From assembly GCF_016908145.1 (NCBI RefSeq), contig NZ_JAFBDI010000012.1, positions 1 through 58,881 of the forward strand: a stretch of 58,881 bases of DNA, read 5' to 3'. Position 1 is the stretch's first letter, and every line of letters begins with the position of its first letter. Position numbers and translations under genes: made by a program. The stretch comes from Marinitoga litoralis (GTDB taxonomy: Bacteria > Thermotogota > Thermotogae > Petrotogales > Petrotogaceae). Below are positions 1 to 8,923 of this stretch, piece by piece. The notes under the pieces are model-generated. The model was given only the letters and a program-made list of their open reading frames with translations, was not told the DNA's origin and searched no databases.

Positions 1-4
1 GAGT

Positions 5-1675
5 ATGGATAACATAAAAAATGGAGCATTAGAAAAATACAATATTTGGTTAAAAAAATCAGATGAATTTTTAAAAAAAGAATTAAAGACATTAAATGAA
101 GAGGAAATTTTAGATAGATTTTTTAAAGATTTAGAATTTGGAACTGGTGGCTTAAGAGGGAAAATTGGAGCAGGTTCTAATAGAATGAATATTCATACAG
201 TAGCTAGGGCAACACAAGGTTTTGCAAATTATTTAAAATCAATTAATAAATATCCTTCTGTTGTAATAGCTTATGATACTAGAAAGTTTTCACTTGAGTT
301 TGCTAAAACTGCAGCTTCTGTTTTAGCAGCTAATGGAATTAATGTACACATTTTCAAAGAAGTTACAGCAACACCAATTTTATCATTTGCTGTAAGATAT
401 TTAAAAGCAGATGCAGGTATAGTAATTACTGCAAGTCATAATCCTCCCGAATATAATGGTTATAAGATATATTCTTCTGATGGAACACAAGCAGTACCGC
501 ATATTGCTGAAAAAGTAATTGAAGAAATTAACAAGTTAGATTATTTTGAAGATGTAAAAAATATTGATTTTGATTTAGGTGTTAGTGAAGGATATATTAA
601 TTGGGTAAAAGATGATGTTTTTGAAGAATACATAAATATATTAGAAGGTTATTTGAGATCAATTGAGCCAAATATATCAAATAACATTAAAATAGTTTAT
701 ACTCCATTGCACGGAACAGGTTTAAAGCCTGTAAAAGAATTATTATCTAGATTAGGCTTTGATATTACTATAGTCGAAGAACAGGCATCTCCAGATCCTA
801 ACTTTTCTACTGTTAGAGTTCCAAATCCCGAAGAAAGAGATGCTTTTGATTTAGCTTTATCTAAGGCTAAAGAAATAAATGCTGATTTAGTAATGGCTAC
901 AGATCCAGATTCAGATAGACTTGGAATATATGTAAAAGAAAATAATGAATATGTTCCATATACAGGTAATCAATTAGGAGTAATGTTAAGTCATTACCTT
1001 ATTAACAAAATGAATGATTTGAACATATTACCTAATAATGGTTTAATTGTTAAAACTATTGTTACTACAGATATGGTAAAACCTATTGCTGAAGAGTATA
1101 ATATAGATGTTGAAGAAACGCTTACAGGTTTTAAATTTATAGGTGAAAAAATAGAAAAAAACTTGGGTGAAAAAACCTTTATATTTGGTTTTGAAGAAAG
1201 TTATGGATATTTAGCAAATGACCATGCTAGAGATAAAGACGCGGTTATCGCATCTGGGTTAATAGCCTTAATGACATCATATTTAAGTTCTGAAGGAAAA
1301 ACTTTAGGTTCTTATTTAAATGAATTATATGAAAAATATGGATATTATCTTGAAAAAAATGTATCCTTCACATTAGAAGGTATAGAAGGATTGAATAAAA
1401 TAAATGATACAATGAAAAAGTTAAGGAATAATCCTCCTTTAAAAGTTGGTGATTTAAACTTAATAGAAACTATCGATTATTTAAATGGAATAAATGATTT
1501 ACCTAAATCAAATGTAGTTGAATTGAGATATGATGAAAAATTAAAAATAATTGGAAGACCATCTGGAACAGAACCAAAGATTAAATTTTATTTACTTGCA
1601 AAGGGAAATGACCAAAAAGAAGTGAATAAAATAATTGAGTATGCTGTAGATGCGGTTAATATTATTATGAATTAA
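5..1675 (+). CDS. pgm: phosphoglucomutase / phosphomannomutase
   Basis: Alpha-D-phosphohexomutase of the long (PGM2-like) bacterial type that interconverts sugar 1- and 6-phosphates in the cytoplasm. All four family loops are visible in the 556-residue product: the phosphoserine loop TASHNPP near residue 142, the metal loop DPDSDR near 300, the sugar loop GFEESYGY near 395, and the phosphate-binding loop RPSGTEPKIKF near 518. The length is normal and the N-terminal FGTGGLRG segment is typical, so the gene is complete, although the window begins too close to show its promoter or ribosome site. Preference for glucose or mannose cannot be read from the sequence. It is followed after 33 bases by a gene of unknown function. 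Confidence 0.95.
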   Translation: MDNIKNGALEKYNIWLKKSDEFLKKELKTLNEEEILDRFFKDLEFGTGGLRGKIGAGSNRMNIHTVARATQGFANYLKSINKYPSVVIAYDTRKFSLEFAKTAASVLAANGINVHIFKEVTATPILSFAVRYLKADAGIVITASHNPPEYNGYKIYSSDGTQAVPHIAEKVIEEINKLDYFEDVKNIDFDLGVSEGYINWVKDDVFEEYINILEGYLRSIEPNISNNIKIVYTPLHGTGLKPVKELLSRLGFDITIVEEQASPDPNFSTVRVPNPEERDAFDLALSKAKEINADLVMATDPDSDRLGIYVKENNEYVPYTGNQLGVMLSHYLINKMNDLNILPNNGLIVKTIVTTDMVKPIAEEYNIDVEETLTGFKFIGEKIEKNLGEKTFIFGFEESYGYLANDHARDKDAVIASGLIALMTSYLSSEGKTLGSYLNELYEKYGYYLEKNVSFTLEGIEGLNKINDTMKKLRNNPPLKVGDLNLIETIDYLNGINDLPKSNVVELRYDEKLKIIGRPSGTEPKIKFYLLAKGNDQKEVNKIIEYAVDAVNIIMN

Positions 1676-1708
1676 TTGGACATAATGAATTAATTTTGAG
1701 GTGAAAGA

Positions 1709-2302
1709 ATGGAACCTAATTTGCTATTAATTACAAATAATGGTGATTTTTTTGTTCCAAAAGAATGTGAGTTTATAGATGTTCAAACAATAAAAATATT
1801 ATTATATTGTGAAGATGATTTAGATAATATTAAAAATTTTAATAATGGAATCTTAGGATATTTTGTTCTAAAAGAAAAAAAGGGAAATTTAGTTGGAATG
1901 AAAAGATTCTTGAAAATAGATAAGAGAATATCCTCTTATCTGAAAGTATCATTTGTTGATTTTTTATCTGAAGAAATAAGGGAATTGTATGGTGATTATA
2001 TTGAAATTATATCTGAATTTGTAGGGTTATACCATACAATCCATGAATTTAATGCTTTAATTAAAACAAAGAAAATAAGAGAAGATTATGAAGATTGGTT
2101 AGAAAATTTAGTTGCAGATGTCGAAGATGATCATAAAGATACACTAAAAATGTATATATCAAAATTTGCAAATTTATATTTAATTAGGATATATGAAAAT
2201 ATATTTTCAAAAAACATGGAACTTCTAGAAAAAAATGAAAAAGAAATAGCCTATAAACTTTTAGAAACTGGCGTATTAAAAGAAAAAGGCGTGTGGAGGT
2301 AA
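1709..2302 (+). CDS. conserved hypothetical protein, acidic, 197 aa
   Basis: I do not recognise this family. The protein is acidic and soluble-looking, with no signal peptide, membrane segment or obvious nucleotide-binding motif. The second half (roughly residues 75-190) is predicted by eye to be helical and charge-rich. It starts at an ATG preceded by GAGGTGAA and ends 3 bases before truA, whose ribosome site GGAGG lies inside its last codons, so the two are translationally coupled. Its place between pgm and the tRNA-modifying enzyme genes gives no clear functional hint. Confidence 0.75.
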   Translation: MEPNLLLITNNGDFFVPKECEFIDVQTIKILLYCEDDLDNIKNFNNGILGYFVLKEKKGNLVGMKRFLKIDKRISSYLKVSFVDFLSEEIRELYGDYIEIISEFVGLYHTIHEFNALIKTKKIREDYEDWLENLVADVEDDHKDTLKMYISKFANLYLIRIYENIFSKNMELLEKNEKEIAYKLLETGVLKEKGVWR

Positions 2303-2305
2303 ATA

Positions 2306-3043
2306 ATGAGAAGAGTAGCAGCAATAGTGGCATATGATGGAACAAAATTTAATGGTTTTCAAGGACAACCTAAAGTTAGAACTGTTCAAGGAGAATTTGA
2401 AAAGGTATTATATAGAATTTTTAAACAAAAAGTTATATCCTTTGGTGCAGGAAGAACTGATACAGGCGTTCATGGATACGGACAAGTTATAGCTTTTGAT
2501 GTTCCAATAGAAAAAATGACATTAAAAAATATAAAAGACGCATTAAATGCAAATTTGCCAGAAGATATTTATGTTAGAAAAGTTATTGATGTAAGAGATA
2601 AGTTTTCTCCTAGACATGAAGCAACAAAAAGAGTTTATCATTATTATATATATCAAAATGATGAACCTAATATATTTTTAAGGGATAGAGTATGGTGGTT
2701 TCCATATGATTTGGATATTGAAAAAATGAGAAAAGCTGCTAAATACCTAGAAGGAGAACATGATTTTTCTACTTTTAAAACAGGAAATGATGATAGAAAC
2801 CCTGTGAGAACAATATATAGAATTAGAATATTAAAGATGAGAAATAATATTATTTTAATTAGAGTTGAAGGACATTCTTTCTTAAGAAGAATGGTTAGAA
2901 ATATAGTAGGAGCATTAGTAAAGGTAGGTACAGGAAGTTGGGAACCAGAATATATAAAAGAAATTTTAGAAGCAAAAAGTCGATCAAAGGCGCCAGCTTC
3001 AGCGCCACCACAAGGATTATACTTTTATTCAGTTTTATTTTAA
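2306..3043 (+). CDS. truA: tRNA pseudouridine(38-40) synthase TruA
   Basis: Isomerises uridines 38-40 of the tRNA anticodon arm to pseudouridine. The 245-residue product begins with the typical [15 protein letters not shown] segment and carries the catalytic aspartate in the signature [15 protein letters not shown] near residues 50-64. It also has the family's later motifs, DFSTFK near 153-158 and [14 protein letters not shown] near 192-205. The ATG has a GGAGG six bases upstream within the end of the preceding gene. The 3' 106 bases overlap an open frame in another phase that encodes an exported protein (2938-4167). Confidence 0.96.
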   Translation: MRRVAAIVAYDGTKFNGFQGQPKVRTVQGEFEKVLYRIFKQKVISFGAGRTDTGVHGYGQVIAFDVPIEKMTLKNIKDALNANLPEDIYVRKVIDVRDKFSPRHEATKRVYHYYIYQNDEPNIFLRDRVWWFPYDLDIEKMRKAAKYLEGEHDFSTFKTGNDDRNPVRTIYRIRILKMRNNIILIRVEGHSFLRRMVRNIVGALVKVGTGSWEPEYIKEILEAKSRSKAPASAPPQGLYFYSVLF

Positions 3044-4167
3044 TATCTGTTATCTCTATATCAAAAGAAAAAATAGGGCTTGTATATAATGGCCCTAGTA
3101 CTTTTTTTTCTAATATATATTATTCTATATATAAATATGCAGATATAGAAACACCACCTTCAACTAATTCAAAAAGGTTAGAAATTTCTATAAATAGTAC
3201 AAATATAATAATAAACTTTGAGAATCAAAAATACGTTGAAGAAATAAGTAATTATAATTATTTAATTGATAATATCTTCAAAGATTATTTTCAACGTAGA
3301 GTATATGTAATAGCAAATGATTGTTTGATAAAAAATGAAAATGAATTTGTTTCTTCAATATTTTATGATTGGTCAGAAAACTCTGAATTTATAATTAAAA
3401 AGGATAATACTTTATTTAAGATAAAAAGCGAATTGCCTATTGGAGAAAGTATTATAAAGATACCAAGTAAATGGATAAAAATTAATTTTGTTGGTTATAC
3501 AGGAGAAGCTACATTAAATGGTCAAAAAATAATAATAAAAAATGAAATGGAATTTCCTTCAACAGAGTTTTTTCTTGAAACACCATTTGAAAATATTAAT
3601 TTTGATTTGTCAAATGTATATGATAATTATAAAATTAAGTTATTATCAGAAATAATATTAAAAGAAATAAAATTTGAGAAGATTATAGCTATTTTTAACT
3701 TAGAAAATGGTATAGAAATTATAGGAAAAAATAAAAGTGTTTGGATATCAAAAAATACTGATGAAATTCTTTCATATGATAATGCTATTTTTGTATCTCC
3801 TTATGGTATTTTAGAAAAAAATAAAAATATTCAGTTTCATGGTATTCCTGTATTTGCATACGAAAAAAATAAAACTATATATTTAATAAGTTCTTATGGA
3901 GAAATTATTTCATTAGGTACTAGAAGTATATATAGAGATTTAGAAAGATCTCCAGCATCAATAAATATTGAAAAAGATTTAATAAATATTATCTCATTTG
4001 GCGGGAAAAAATATACTATTGATTTAAAAAATGGTGGATTATATTATAATGGTGAAACAACTATAATAGATAATAATATAAGATTAATTACAGAAAAAGA
4101 ATTTCAATTGACCAATAAAAATATATTTATATATAATAACTATGTAAAAATAACTAAAAAGAAATAA
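2938..4167 (+). CDS. exported protein of unknown function; start codon uncertain
   Basis: Unrecognised family. The frame continues well past truA to position 4167 and shows typical codon use there, so a real gene ends here. After a basic segment comes a hydrophobic signal-like stretch (roughly residues 27-42, coded at 3016-3063), then a long mainly beta-looking extracytoplasmic region with no cysteine cluster or known motif. The only standard start codon is TTG at 2938, deep inside truA, which would give a long 26-residue basic n-region. No ATG, GTG or TTG occurs in frame between there and the mature part, so either the TTG is used or translation begins at a rare codon such as ATT or ATA near 3016-3019. 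tlyA follows after 10 bases. Confidence 0.7.
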   Translation: MGTRIYKRNFRSKKSIKGASFSATTRIILLFSFILISVISISKEKIGLVYNGPSTFFSNIYYSIYKYADIETPPSTNSKRLEISINSTNIIINFENQKYVEEISNYNYLIDNIFKDYFQRRVYVIANDCLIKNENEFVSSIFYDWSENSEFIIKKDNTLFKIKSELPIGESIIKIPSKWIKINFVGYTGEATLNGQKIIIKNEMEFPSTEFFLETPFENINFDLSNVYDNYKIKLLSEIILKEIKFEKIIAIFNLENGIEIIGKNKSVWISKNTDEILSYDNAIFVSPYGILEKNKNIQFHGIPVFAYEKNKTIYLISSYGEIISLGTRSIYRDLERSPASINIEKDLINIISFGGKKYTIDLKNGGLYYNGETTIIDNNIRLITEKEFQLTNKNIFIYNNYVKITKKK

Positions 4168-4177
4168 GAGGTATGAA

Positions 4178-4897
4178 ATGGATATAAGATTAGATGTGTA
4201 TTTATCAAAGAATAAATTAGTGGAATCAAGAGAAAAAGCTCAAAAATTAATAAAAGAAAATAAAGTAAAAGTTAATGGTCAAATTGTTAATAAACCATCT
4301 AGAAAAATAAGTGATGAAGATATAGTAGAACTTTTAGAAAAAGAAAAATATGTAAGTAGGGCAGCATATAAGCTAAAGAAAGCTTTAGATTATTTTAATA
4401 TAGATGTTCAAAATAAAAATTGTATTGATATAGGTTCCTCAACAGGAGGTTTTACACAGGTACTTTTAGAATATGGTGCAAATAAAGTCTATGCTGTTGA
4501 TTCAGGAACAAATCAATTGCATGAAAAATTAAGAAAAGATAAACGAATTGTTATTATGGAAAATACAAATGCCCGATATTTAAATAAAGAAGATTTTGAA
4601 AATGTTGAAATTTTTACATGTGATGTATCTTTTATTTCTGTGACTAAATTAATTGATTCTATTTATAATATCACATCTGAAAATGCTGAAGGAATAATTC
4701 TAATAAAACCTCAATTTGAATTAGATCCTTTGAAGTTAGTAAAAGGTGTTGTTAAAAAAGATATTTATAGACATGAAGCTATAGAAAAAGTAAAAAGTGC
4801 ATTTATTAAAAAAGGATTTAAAATAATTGGAATTACAGAATCTCCCGTTAAAGGTAAAGAAGGGAACATAGAATATTTATTGTACTTAAAAAAATAG
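4178..4897 (+). CDS. tlyA: TlyA family rRNA 2'-O-methyltransferase
   Basis: An S4 RNA-binding domain (about residues 1-60) is fused to an FtsJ/RrmJ-type methyltransferase domain (about 60-239), the standard TlyA layout and length. TlyA enzymes 2'-O-methylate cytidines in 16S and/or 23S rRNA; some family members are annotated as hemolysins. Visible elements are VSRAAYKLKKAL at the start of the catalytic domain, the SAM loop IDIGSSTGGFTQ near residue 85, CDVSFIS, and LIKPQFE with the catalytic lysine. The ATG is preceded by GAGGT. It is the last gene of the left-hand plus-strand cluster; the guaA riboswitch promoter begins about 35 bases after its stop. Confidence 0.93.
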   Translation: MDIRLDVYLSKNKLVESREKAQKLIKENKVKVNGQIVNKPSRKISDEDIVELLEKEKYVSRAAYKLKKALDYFNIDVQNKNCIDIGSSTGGFTQVLLEYGANKVYAVDSGTNQLHEKLRKDKRIVIMENTNARYLNKEDFENVEIFTCDVSFISVTKLIDSIYNITSENAEGIILIKPQFELDPLKLVKGVVKKDIYRHEAIEKVKSAFIKKGFKIIGITESPVKGKEGNIEYLLYLKK

Positions 4898-4931
4898 TTT
4901 TTTTGTATTAATATAAATGAAAAGATAAATA

Positions 4932-4940
4932 TGTTATAAT
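4932..4940 (+). promoter_or_regulatory. extended -10 promoter of guaA-guaB
   Basis: TGTTATAAT is a TGn-extended -10 box with a perfect TATAAT (4935-4940). No good -35 hexamer lies 17 bases upstream, consistent with an extended -10 promoter. Transcription would start near 4947, just ahead of the riboswitch aptamer at 4958. Confidence 0.6.
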
Positions 4941-4957
4941 TCGAAAAATAAATATTT

Positions 4958-5090
4958 CTTTTCCTATATAATTCCAGAAATATGGTCTGGAAGTTTCTAC
5001 CGAATGGCCGTAAACCATTCGACTATAGGAAAAGAGGTTTGTATATAGTGTATTTATAATATACGCTCCTCTTTTCTTATAGGGGAGCGT
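4958..5090 (+). promoter_or_regulatory. purine riboswitch, guanine type
   Basis: The aptamer spans 4958-5034. P1 pairs 4958-4968 with 5024-5034 (11 bp). P2 is CCAGA/TCTGG (4974-4978 and 4986-4990), and P3 is CGAATGG/CCATTCG (5001-5007 and 5015-5021). The invariant core TTTCTACC is at 4993-5000. The specificity base in the J3-1 segment GACTAT is C (5023), which in this family selects guanine or hypoxanthine over adenine. The expression platform is visible: 5024-5037 can pair with 5068-5081 (one mismatch) as an antiterminator that competes with both P1 and the terminator at 5063-5090. Ligand binding should therefore stop transcription before guaA, an OFF switch suited to GMP synthesis. Confidence 0.95.
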
Positions 5091-5099
5091 TATTTTATT
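5063..5099 (+). terminator. riboswitch-controlled terminator
   Basis: The hairpin arms ACGCTCC (5063-5069) and GGAGCGT (5084-5090) are followed by TATTTTATT. The loop and upstream arm overlap the antiterminator sequence. It ends just before the guaA ribosome site. Confidence 0.88.
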
Positions 5100-5109
5100 G
5101 GAGGTGTAT

Positions 5110-6621
5110 ATGAAAAAAGTTATAATTGTAGATTATGGATCCCAATATACTCAATTATTAGCAAGAAGAATAAGAGAAATAGGGATTTATTCAGAGGTAA
5201 TCCAATATGATGAATCGATTCCTAATAATGCTGGAGCAATAATCTTATCTGGTGGTCCGAAAAGTGTAAATGATCCAGATGCTTTTCCTTTGGATAGAGA
5301 TATTTTTAATACAAATGTACCTATATTAGGCATTTGTTATGGAATGCAATTATTAGCAAAAGAACTTGGAGGAAAAATAGAAAAAACAGAAATTTCTGAA
5401 TATGGGAAAACAGAAATTCAAACAATAAAAAGAGATATTATTTTTGATGGTATAAAAGATAATTTTACAGTTTGGATGAGCCATGGAGACTCAGTTGTAA
5501 AATTACCATTAGGATCACAAATTTTGTCAAAAACAAAAAATAATATAAATGCATGTGTGAAGTTCTCTGAAAAAATATATGGCATTCAATTTCATCCTGA
5601 AGTAAAACATTCAGAGTTTGGTTTTGAAATATTAGAAAACTTTCTTTTTAAAATAGCTAAGTTAGATAAGAACTGGTCTTTAACAAATTTTATAGAAGAG
5701 AAAATAAAAGAAATAAAAAGTGAATTAAAAAGTGAAAAAGCAATAATAGCTCTTTCTGGTGGAGTTGATTCATCAGTTGCTGCAGTTTTGGTTCATAAGG
5801 CTATAGGCGAGAATTTAAAGGCAGTATTTGTAAATCATGGATTATTAAGATTAAATGAAGAATTAGAAGTGAAAAAAATTTTTAATGAATTACTCGGAAT
5901 TAATTTAACTGTTGTTGATGCAAAAAAGCATTTTTTAAATAAATTAAAAGGAATAGTTGATCCTGAAGAAAAAAGGAAAATAATTGGAGAAGAATTTATT
6001 AGAGTTTTTGAAAAAGAATCAAAAAATAATTATAAATATTTAATTCAAGGAACTATATATTCTGATGTTATTGAAAGTGCTGCTTCTGGTAAAAGTACTG
6101 CAAAAATAAAAAGTCATCATAATGTCGGTGGTTTACCTGAAGAAATTAATTTCAAAATTATAGAACCTATAAAATATTTATTTAAGGATGAAGTAAGAAA
6201 AGTTGGTGAATTATTAGGAATTCCTCATCACATTTTGTATAGGCATCCATTTCCAGGCCCTGGATTAGCAATTAGAATTGTAGGAGAAATAACAGAAGAA
6301 AAATTAAATATTTTAAAAAAAGCTGATCATATATTTATAGAAACATTGAAAGAAAAAAATTGGTATGATAAAGTATGGCAAGCATTTACTGTTTTGACTC
6401 CTGTAAAAACAGTAGGCGTTATTGGCGATGAAAGAAGTTATGATTATGTTTTAGCAATTAGAAGTGTAGATAGTGTTGAAGGTATGACTGCCAACTGGTC
6501 TAAAATACCTTATTACATTTTAGAAGAAATTTCTACAAGGATTACAAATAATGTTAAAGGTGTTGGAAGAATTGTATATGATATTACGTCAAAACCCCCT
6601 GCAACTATAGAATGGGAATAA
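5110..6621 (+). CDS. guaA: GMP synthase (glutamine-hydrolysing)
   Basis: Converts XMP to GMP using glutamine and ATP. The class I amidotransferase domain comes first, with the nucleophile in GICYGMQ (Cys76) and the HPE triad part (His162, Glu164). The ATP pyrophosphatase domain has the PP-loop SGGVDSS (216-222), then the dimerisation domain ending in the typical PPATIEWE. ATG at 5110 is chosen because GGAGG at 5100-5104 sits six bases upstream; a TTG at 5098 is in frame but overlaps that site. The product is 503 residues. It is controlled by the guanine riboswitch upstream and followed after 13 bases by guaB, so the riboswitch governs both steps from IMP to GMP. Confidence 0.97.
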   Translation: MKKVIIVDYGSQYTQLLARRIREIGIYSEVIQYDESIPNNAGAIILSGGPKSVNDPDAFPLDRDIFNTNVPILGICYGMQLLAKELGGKIEKTEISEYGKTEIQTIKRDIIFDGIKDNFTVWMSHGDSVVKLPLGSQILSKTKNNINACVKFSEKIYGIQFHPEVKHSEFGFEILENFLFKIAKLDKNWSLTNFIEEKIKEIKSELKSEKAIIALSGGVDSSVAAVLVHKAIGENLKAVFVNHGLLRLNEELEVKKIFNELLGINLTVVDAKKHFLNKLKGIVDPEEKRKIIGEEFIRVFEKESKNNYKYLIQGTIYSDVIESAASGKSTAKIKSHHNVGGLPEEINFKIIEPIKYLFKDEVRKVGELLGIPHHILYRHPFPGPGLAIRIVGEITEEKLNILKKADHIFIETLKEKNWYDKVWQAFTVLTPVKTVGVIGDERSYDYVLAIRSVDSVEGMTANWSKIPYYILEEISTRITNNVKGVGRIVYDITSKPPATIEWE

Positions 6622-6634
6622 AAAGGAGGATAAT

Positions 6635-8089
6635 ATGTTTAGAGAAACACTTACTTTTGATGATGTACTATTATTACCAAAATATAGTGAAGTTACCCCT
6701 TCGATGGTAAATACAGAAACAATATTGGTAAATGGTATAAAAATAAAAACACCTTTTATATCAGCAGCTATGGATACAGTTACTGAATATGAAATGGCTA
6801 AAGCTTTAGCTTATGTTGGAGGAATTGGTATTATTCATAAGAATATGTCTATTGATGAACAAGCTCATCAAATAGAGAAGGTGAAAAAAACTGAAAATGG
6901 AATAATTTCAAATCCAATAACTATTTCTCCAAATACAACAATTTTAGAAGCAGAAAACATTATGCGAGAGTATAAGATTGGTGGCCTTCCTGTAGTCGAT
7001 GAAAATAAAAAATTGCTAGGAATATTGACCAATAGAGATATGAGGTTTGAAAAAAACACAAATAAAACAGCAAAAGAATTGATGACTCCTTTTAAAAAAT
7101 TAATTGTTGCTCATTCACAAGTTTCTATTGAAGAAGCTAAAGAAATACTTCATATAAATAGAATAGAAAAATTACCTATTATTGATAAAGAAAAAAGATT
7201 AATAGGTTTAATTACAATAAAAGATATTTTTTCTGTTGAGGAACATCCGAATGCTTCTAGAGATAGTAAAGGAAGATTATTAGTAGGAGGAGCAATAGGC
7301 ATATCAGATGCTCTTGAAAGAACAGAAAAATTAATAAAAGCAGATGTAGATGTTTTAGTACTTGATTCTGCTCATGGCCATTCAAAGAATATAATTGAAA
7401 CTTTAAAAAAAATAAAAATAGAATTTCCTAATATACCAATTATTGCTGGTAATATAGCTACAAAGGAGGCTGCTATTGATTTAATTGAAGCAGGAGCTGA
7501 TGCATTAAAAGTAGGAATTGGTCCAGGGTCTATATGTACTACAAGAATAGTTGCTGGAATTGGAGTACCGCAATTAACAGCTATTATTGATGTTGTAAGT
7601 GTAGCAAAAAGATATAATATACCTGTAATAGCAGATGGAGGTATAAGATATTCTGGAGATATAGTTAAAGCATTAGCTGCTGGAGCAAACAGTGTAATGA
7701 TTGGTAGTATTTTTGCTGGAACTGAGGAAGCACCAGGTGAAACAATATTGTATCAAGGTAGAAAATATAAAACATATAGAGGTATGGGTTCTATAGGTGC
7801 AATGAAAAAAGGAAGTAAAGATAGATATTTCCAAGAAAATGTATCAAATACAGATAAATTTGTACCTGAAGGTGTTGAAGGAATGGTACCTTATAAAGGT
7901 AAAGTTAGTGAGGTTGCTTATCAGTTATTAGGAGGATTAAAATCTGGAATGGGATATATTGGAGCTAAAAATATTTATGAATTACATGAAAAAGCTGAAT
8001 TTATAAAAATAACTTCAGCATCTATAAAAGAAAGTCATCCTCATGATATATCAATTACAAAAGAATCACCAAATTATTCTTCAAAATAA
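6635..8089 (+). CDS. guaB: IMP dehydrogenase
   Basis: NAD-dependent oxidation of IMP to XMP, the rate-limiting step of guanine nucleotide synthesis. The 484-residue protein has the TIM-barrel catalytic domain interrupted by a CBS pair (about residues 95-205). The catalytic cysteine lies in the loop [11 protein letters not shown] (Cys301), the phosphate-binding stretch is [10 protein letters not shown], and the flap contains [10 protein letters not shown]. The start ATG has GGAGG eight bases upstream. It is co-transcribed with guaA and ends at a strong bidirectional hairpin. Confidence 0.97.
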   Translation: MFRETLTFDDVLLLPKYSEVTPSMVNTETILVNGIKIKTPFISAAMDTVTEYEMAKALAYVGGIGIIHKNMSIDEQAHQIEKVKKTENGIISNPITISPNTTILEAENIMREYKIGGLPVVDENKKLLGILTNRDMRFEKNTNKTAKELMTPFKKLIVAHSQVSIEEAKEILHINRIEKLPIIDKEKRLIGLITIKDIFSVEEHPNASRDSKGRLLVGGAIGISDALERTEKLIKADVDVLVLDSAHGHSKNIIETLKKIKIEFPNIPIIAGNIATKEAAIDLIEAGADALKVGIGPGSICTTRIVAGIGVPQLTAIIDVVSVAKRYNIPVIADGGIRYSGDIVKALAAGANSVMIGSIFAGTEEAPGETILYQGRKYKTYRGMGSIGAMKKGSKDRYFQENVSNTDKFVPEGVEGMVPYKGKVSEVAYQLLGGLKSGMGYIGAKNIYELHEKAEFIKITSASIKESHPHDISITKESPNYSSK

Positions 8090-8090
8090 T

Positions 8091-8118
8091 AATAAATGCC
8101 CCACATGGGGCATTTATT
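8091..8118. terminator. bidirectional terminator between guaB and 8117-8596
   Basis: A perfect 12-bp stem, AATAAATGCCCC (8091-8102) with its complement at 8107-8118, has the loop ACAT and A/T-rich flanks on both sides. It can end guaB on the plus strand; the minus-strand gene's stop codon overlaps the hairpin foot. Confidence 0.88.
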
Positions 8119-8596
8119 ATTTATTGTAAGGTTTTCTGTTAAAATAATTTGGAAACTTTTGGTAAGGTACAGGTTGTTTAAAATTCCATGGATTATTATT
8201 CATATATGGATTACAATAATTCATATAATATTTAGTTTTTCGTTCATATAATCTTCTTCCTATTTCTTTTCTTAAATCAAATGATTTTTCTTTATAATCA
8301 ATTTTTACAGGAATAAAATATTTTTCATTTTTTAATTCAATATAGTATCCATATAATGTAATATCTGTGTTTTCTTCAAACCAATTTGCTAATATGGGAT
8401 AATTTGGGAATACAACTTTAAAATCATTTTCTTCTTTTAATTTAAGTAAAAAGATTTTATAAGATATAACTTCTGTACTTTCAATTGTTCCTTTGACTTC
8501 TATAAGTTTATTTTCATTTAATATAGGAGTATTTACAAAAGAAAACATCGAGACACTAAATAAAATGAGAATTAATACAATCAATGATTTTTTCAT
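8117..8596 (-). CDS. small exported protein, OB-fold-like, unknown function
   Basis: The first 20 residues (MKKSLIVLILILFSVSMFSF) form a clear signal peptide. The mature part contains VKGTIESTEVISYKIFLLKL and LYGYYIELKNEKYFIPVKI, an alternation of strands resembling a small OB-type fold, although no family motif is certain. The C-terminal 45 residues are rich in Asn, Pro, Tyr, Lys and Arg (for example MNNNPWNFKQPVPYQKFPN) and look unstructured. The ATG is preceded by GGGAGGTGA. It stands alone between a convergent guaB and xseB, and its stop codon overlaps the guaB terminator hairpin. Confidence 0.8.
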   Translation of the reverse strand: MKKSLIVLILILFSVSMFSFVNTPILNENKLIEVKGTIESTEVISYKIFLLKLKEENDFKVVFPNYPILANWFEENTDITLYGYYIELKNEKYFIPVKIDYKEKSFDLRKEIGRRLYERKTKYYMNYCNPYMNNNPWNFKQPVPYQKFPNYFNRKPYNK

Positions 8597-8661
8597 TTTA
8601 TCACCTCCCTGAAAGATTTCAATATTATTATATATTACAAAGCTTAAAATTTCCTTAAAAA

Positions 8662-8922
8662 TTAGCTCTCAAATTTAGATTTTATTTCTTCAAACTTTTT
8701 ATCAATTTTCTCTTTTTCTTCCTTTGCTATTGTTAATTTTTCTTTGGCTATTATAAGCAAATCTAATCCTTTTTTATATATTTCTAAAGCATATTCAATA
8801 TCTAAATCGTTTCCACTTTTTTGGAAAGTTTGTGAAATTAAATCTAACATATTAGATATATCTTTGAAGGAAAGTTTTTTTAATTCAGTTTTTGACATTT
8901 TTAAAATTTCTTCAATATTCAT
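8662..8922 (-). CDS. xseB: exodeoxyribonuclease VII small subunit
   Basis: An 86-residue, wholly helical protein with the XseB pattern: a first helix (about residues 18-36, DISNMLDLISQTFQKSGNDL), then LDIEYALEIYKKGLDLL and a C-terminal coiled segment rich in Lys and Glu. Several XseB subunits bind each XseA to form the nuclease that degrades single-stranded DNA in both directions. It lies one base downstream of xseA on the same strand, which supports the call despite the short and divergent sequence. The N-terminal 17 residues are slightly longer than usual. Confidence 0.88.
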   Translation of the reverse strand: MNIEEILKMSKTELKKLSFKDISNMLDLISQTFQKSGNDLDIEYALEIYKKGLDLLIIAKEKLTIAKEEKEKIDKKFEEIKSKFES

Positions 8923-8923
8923 A

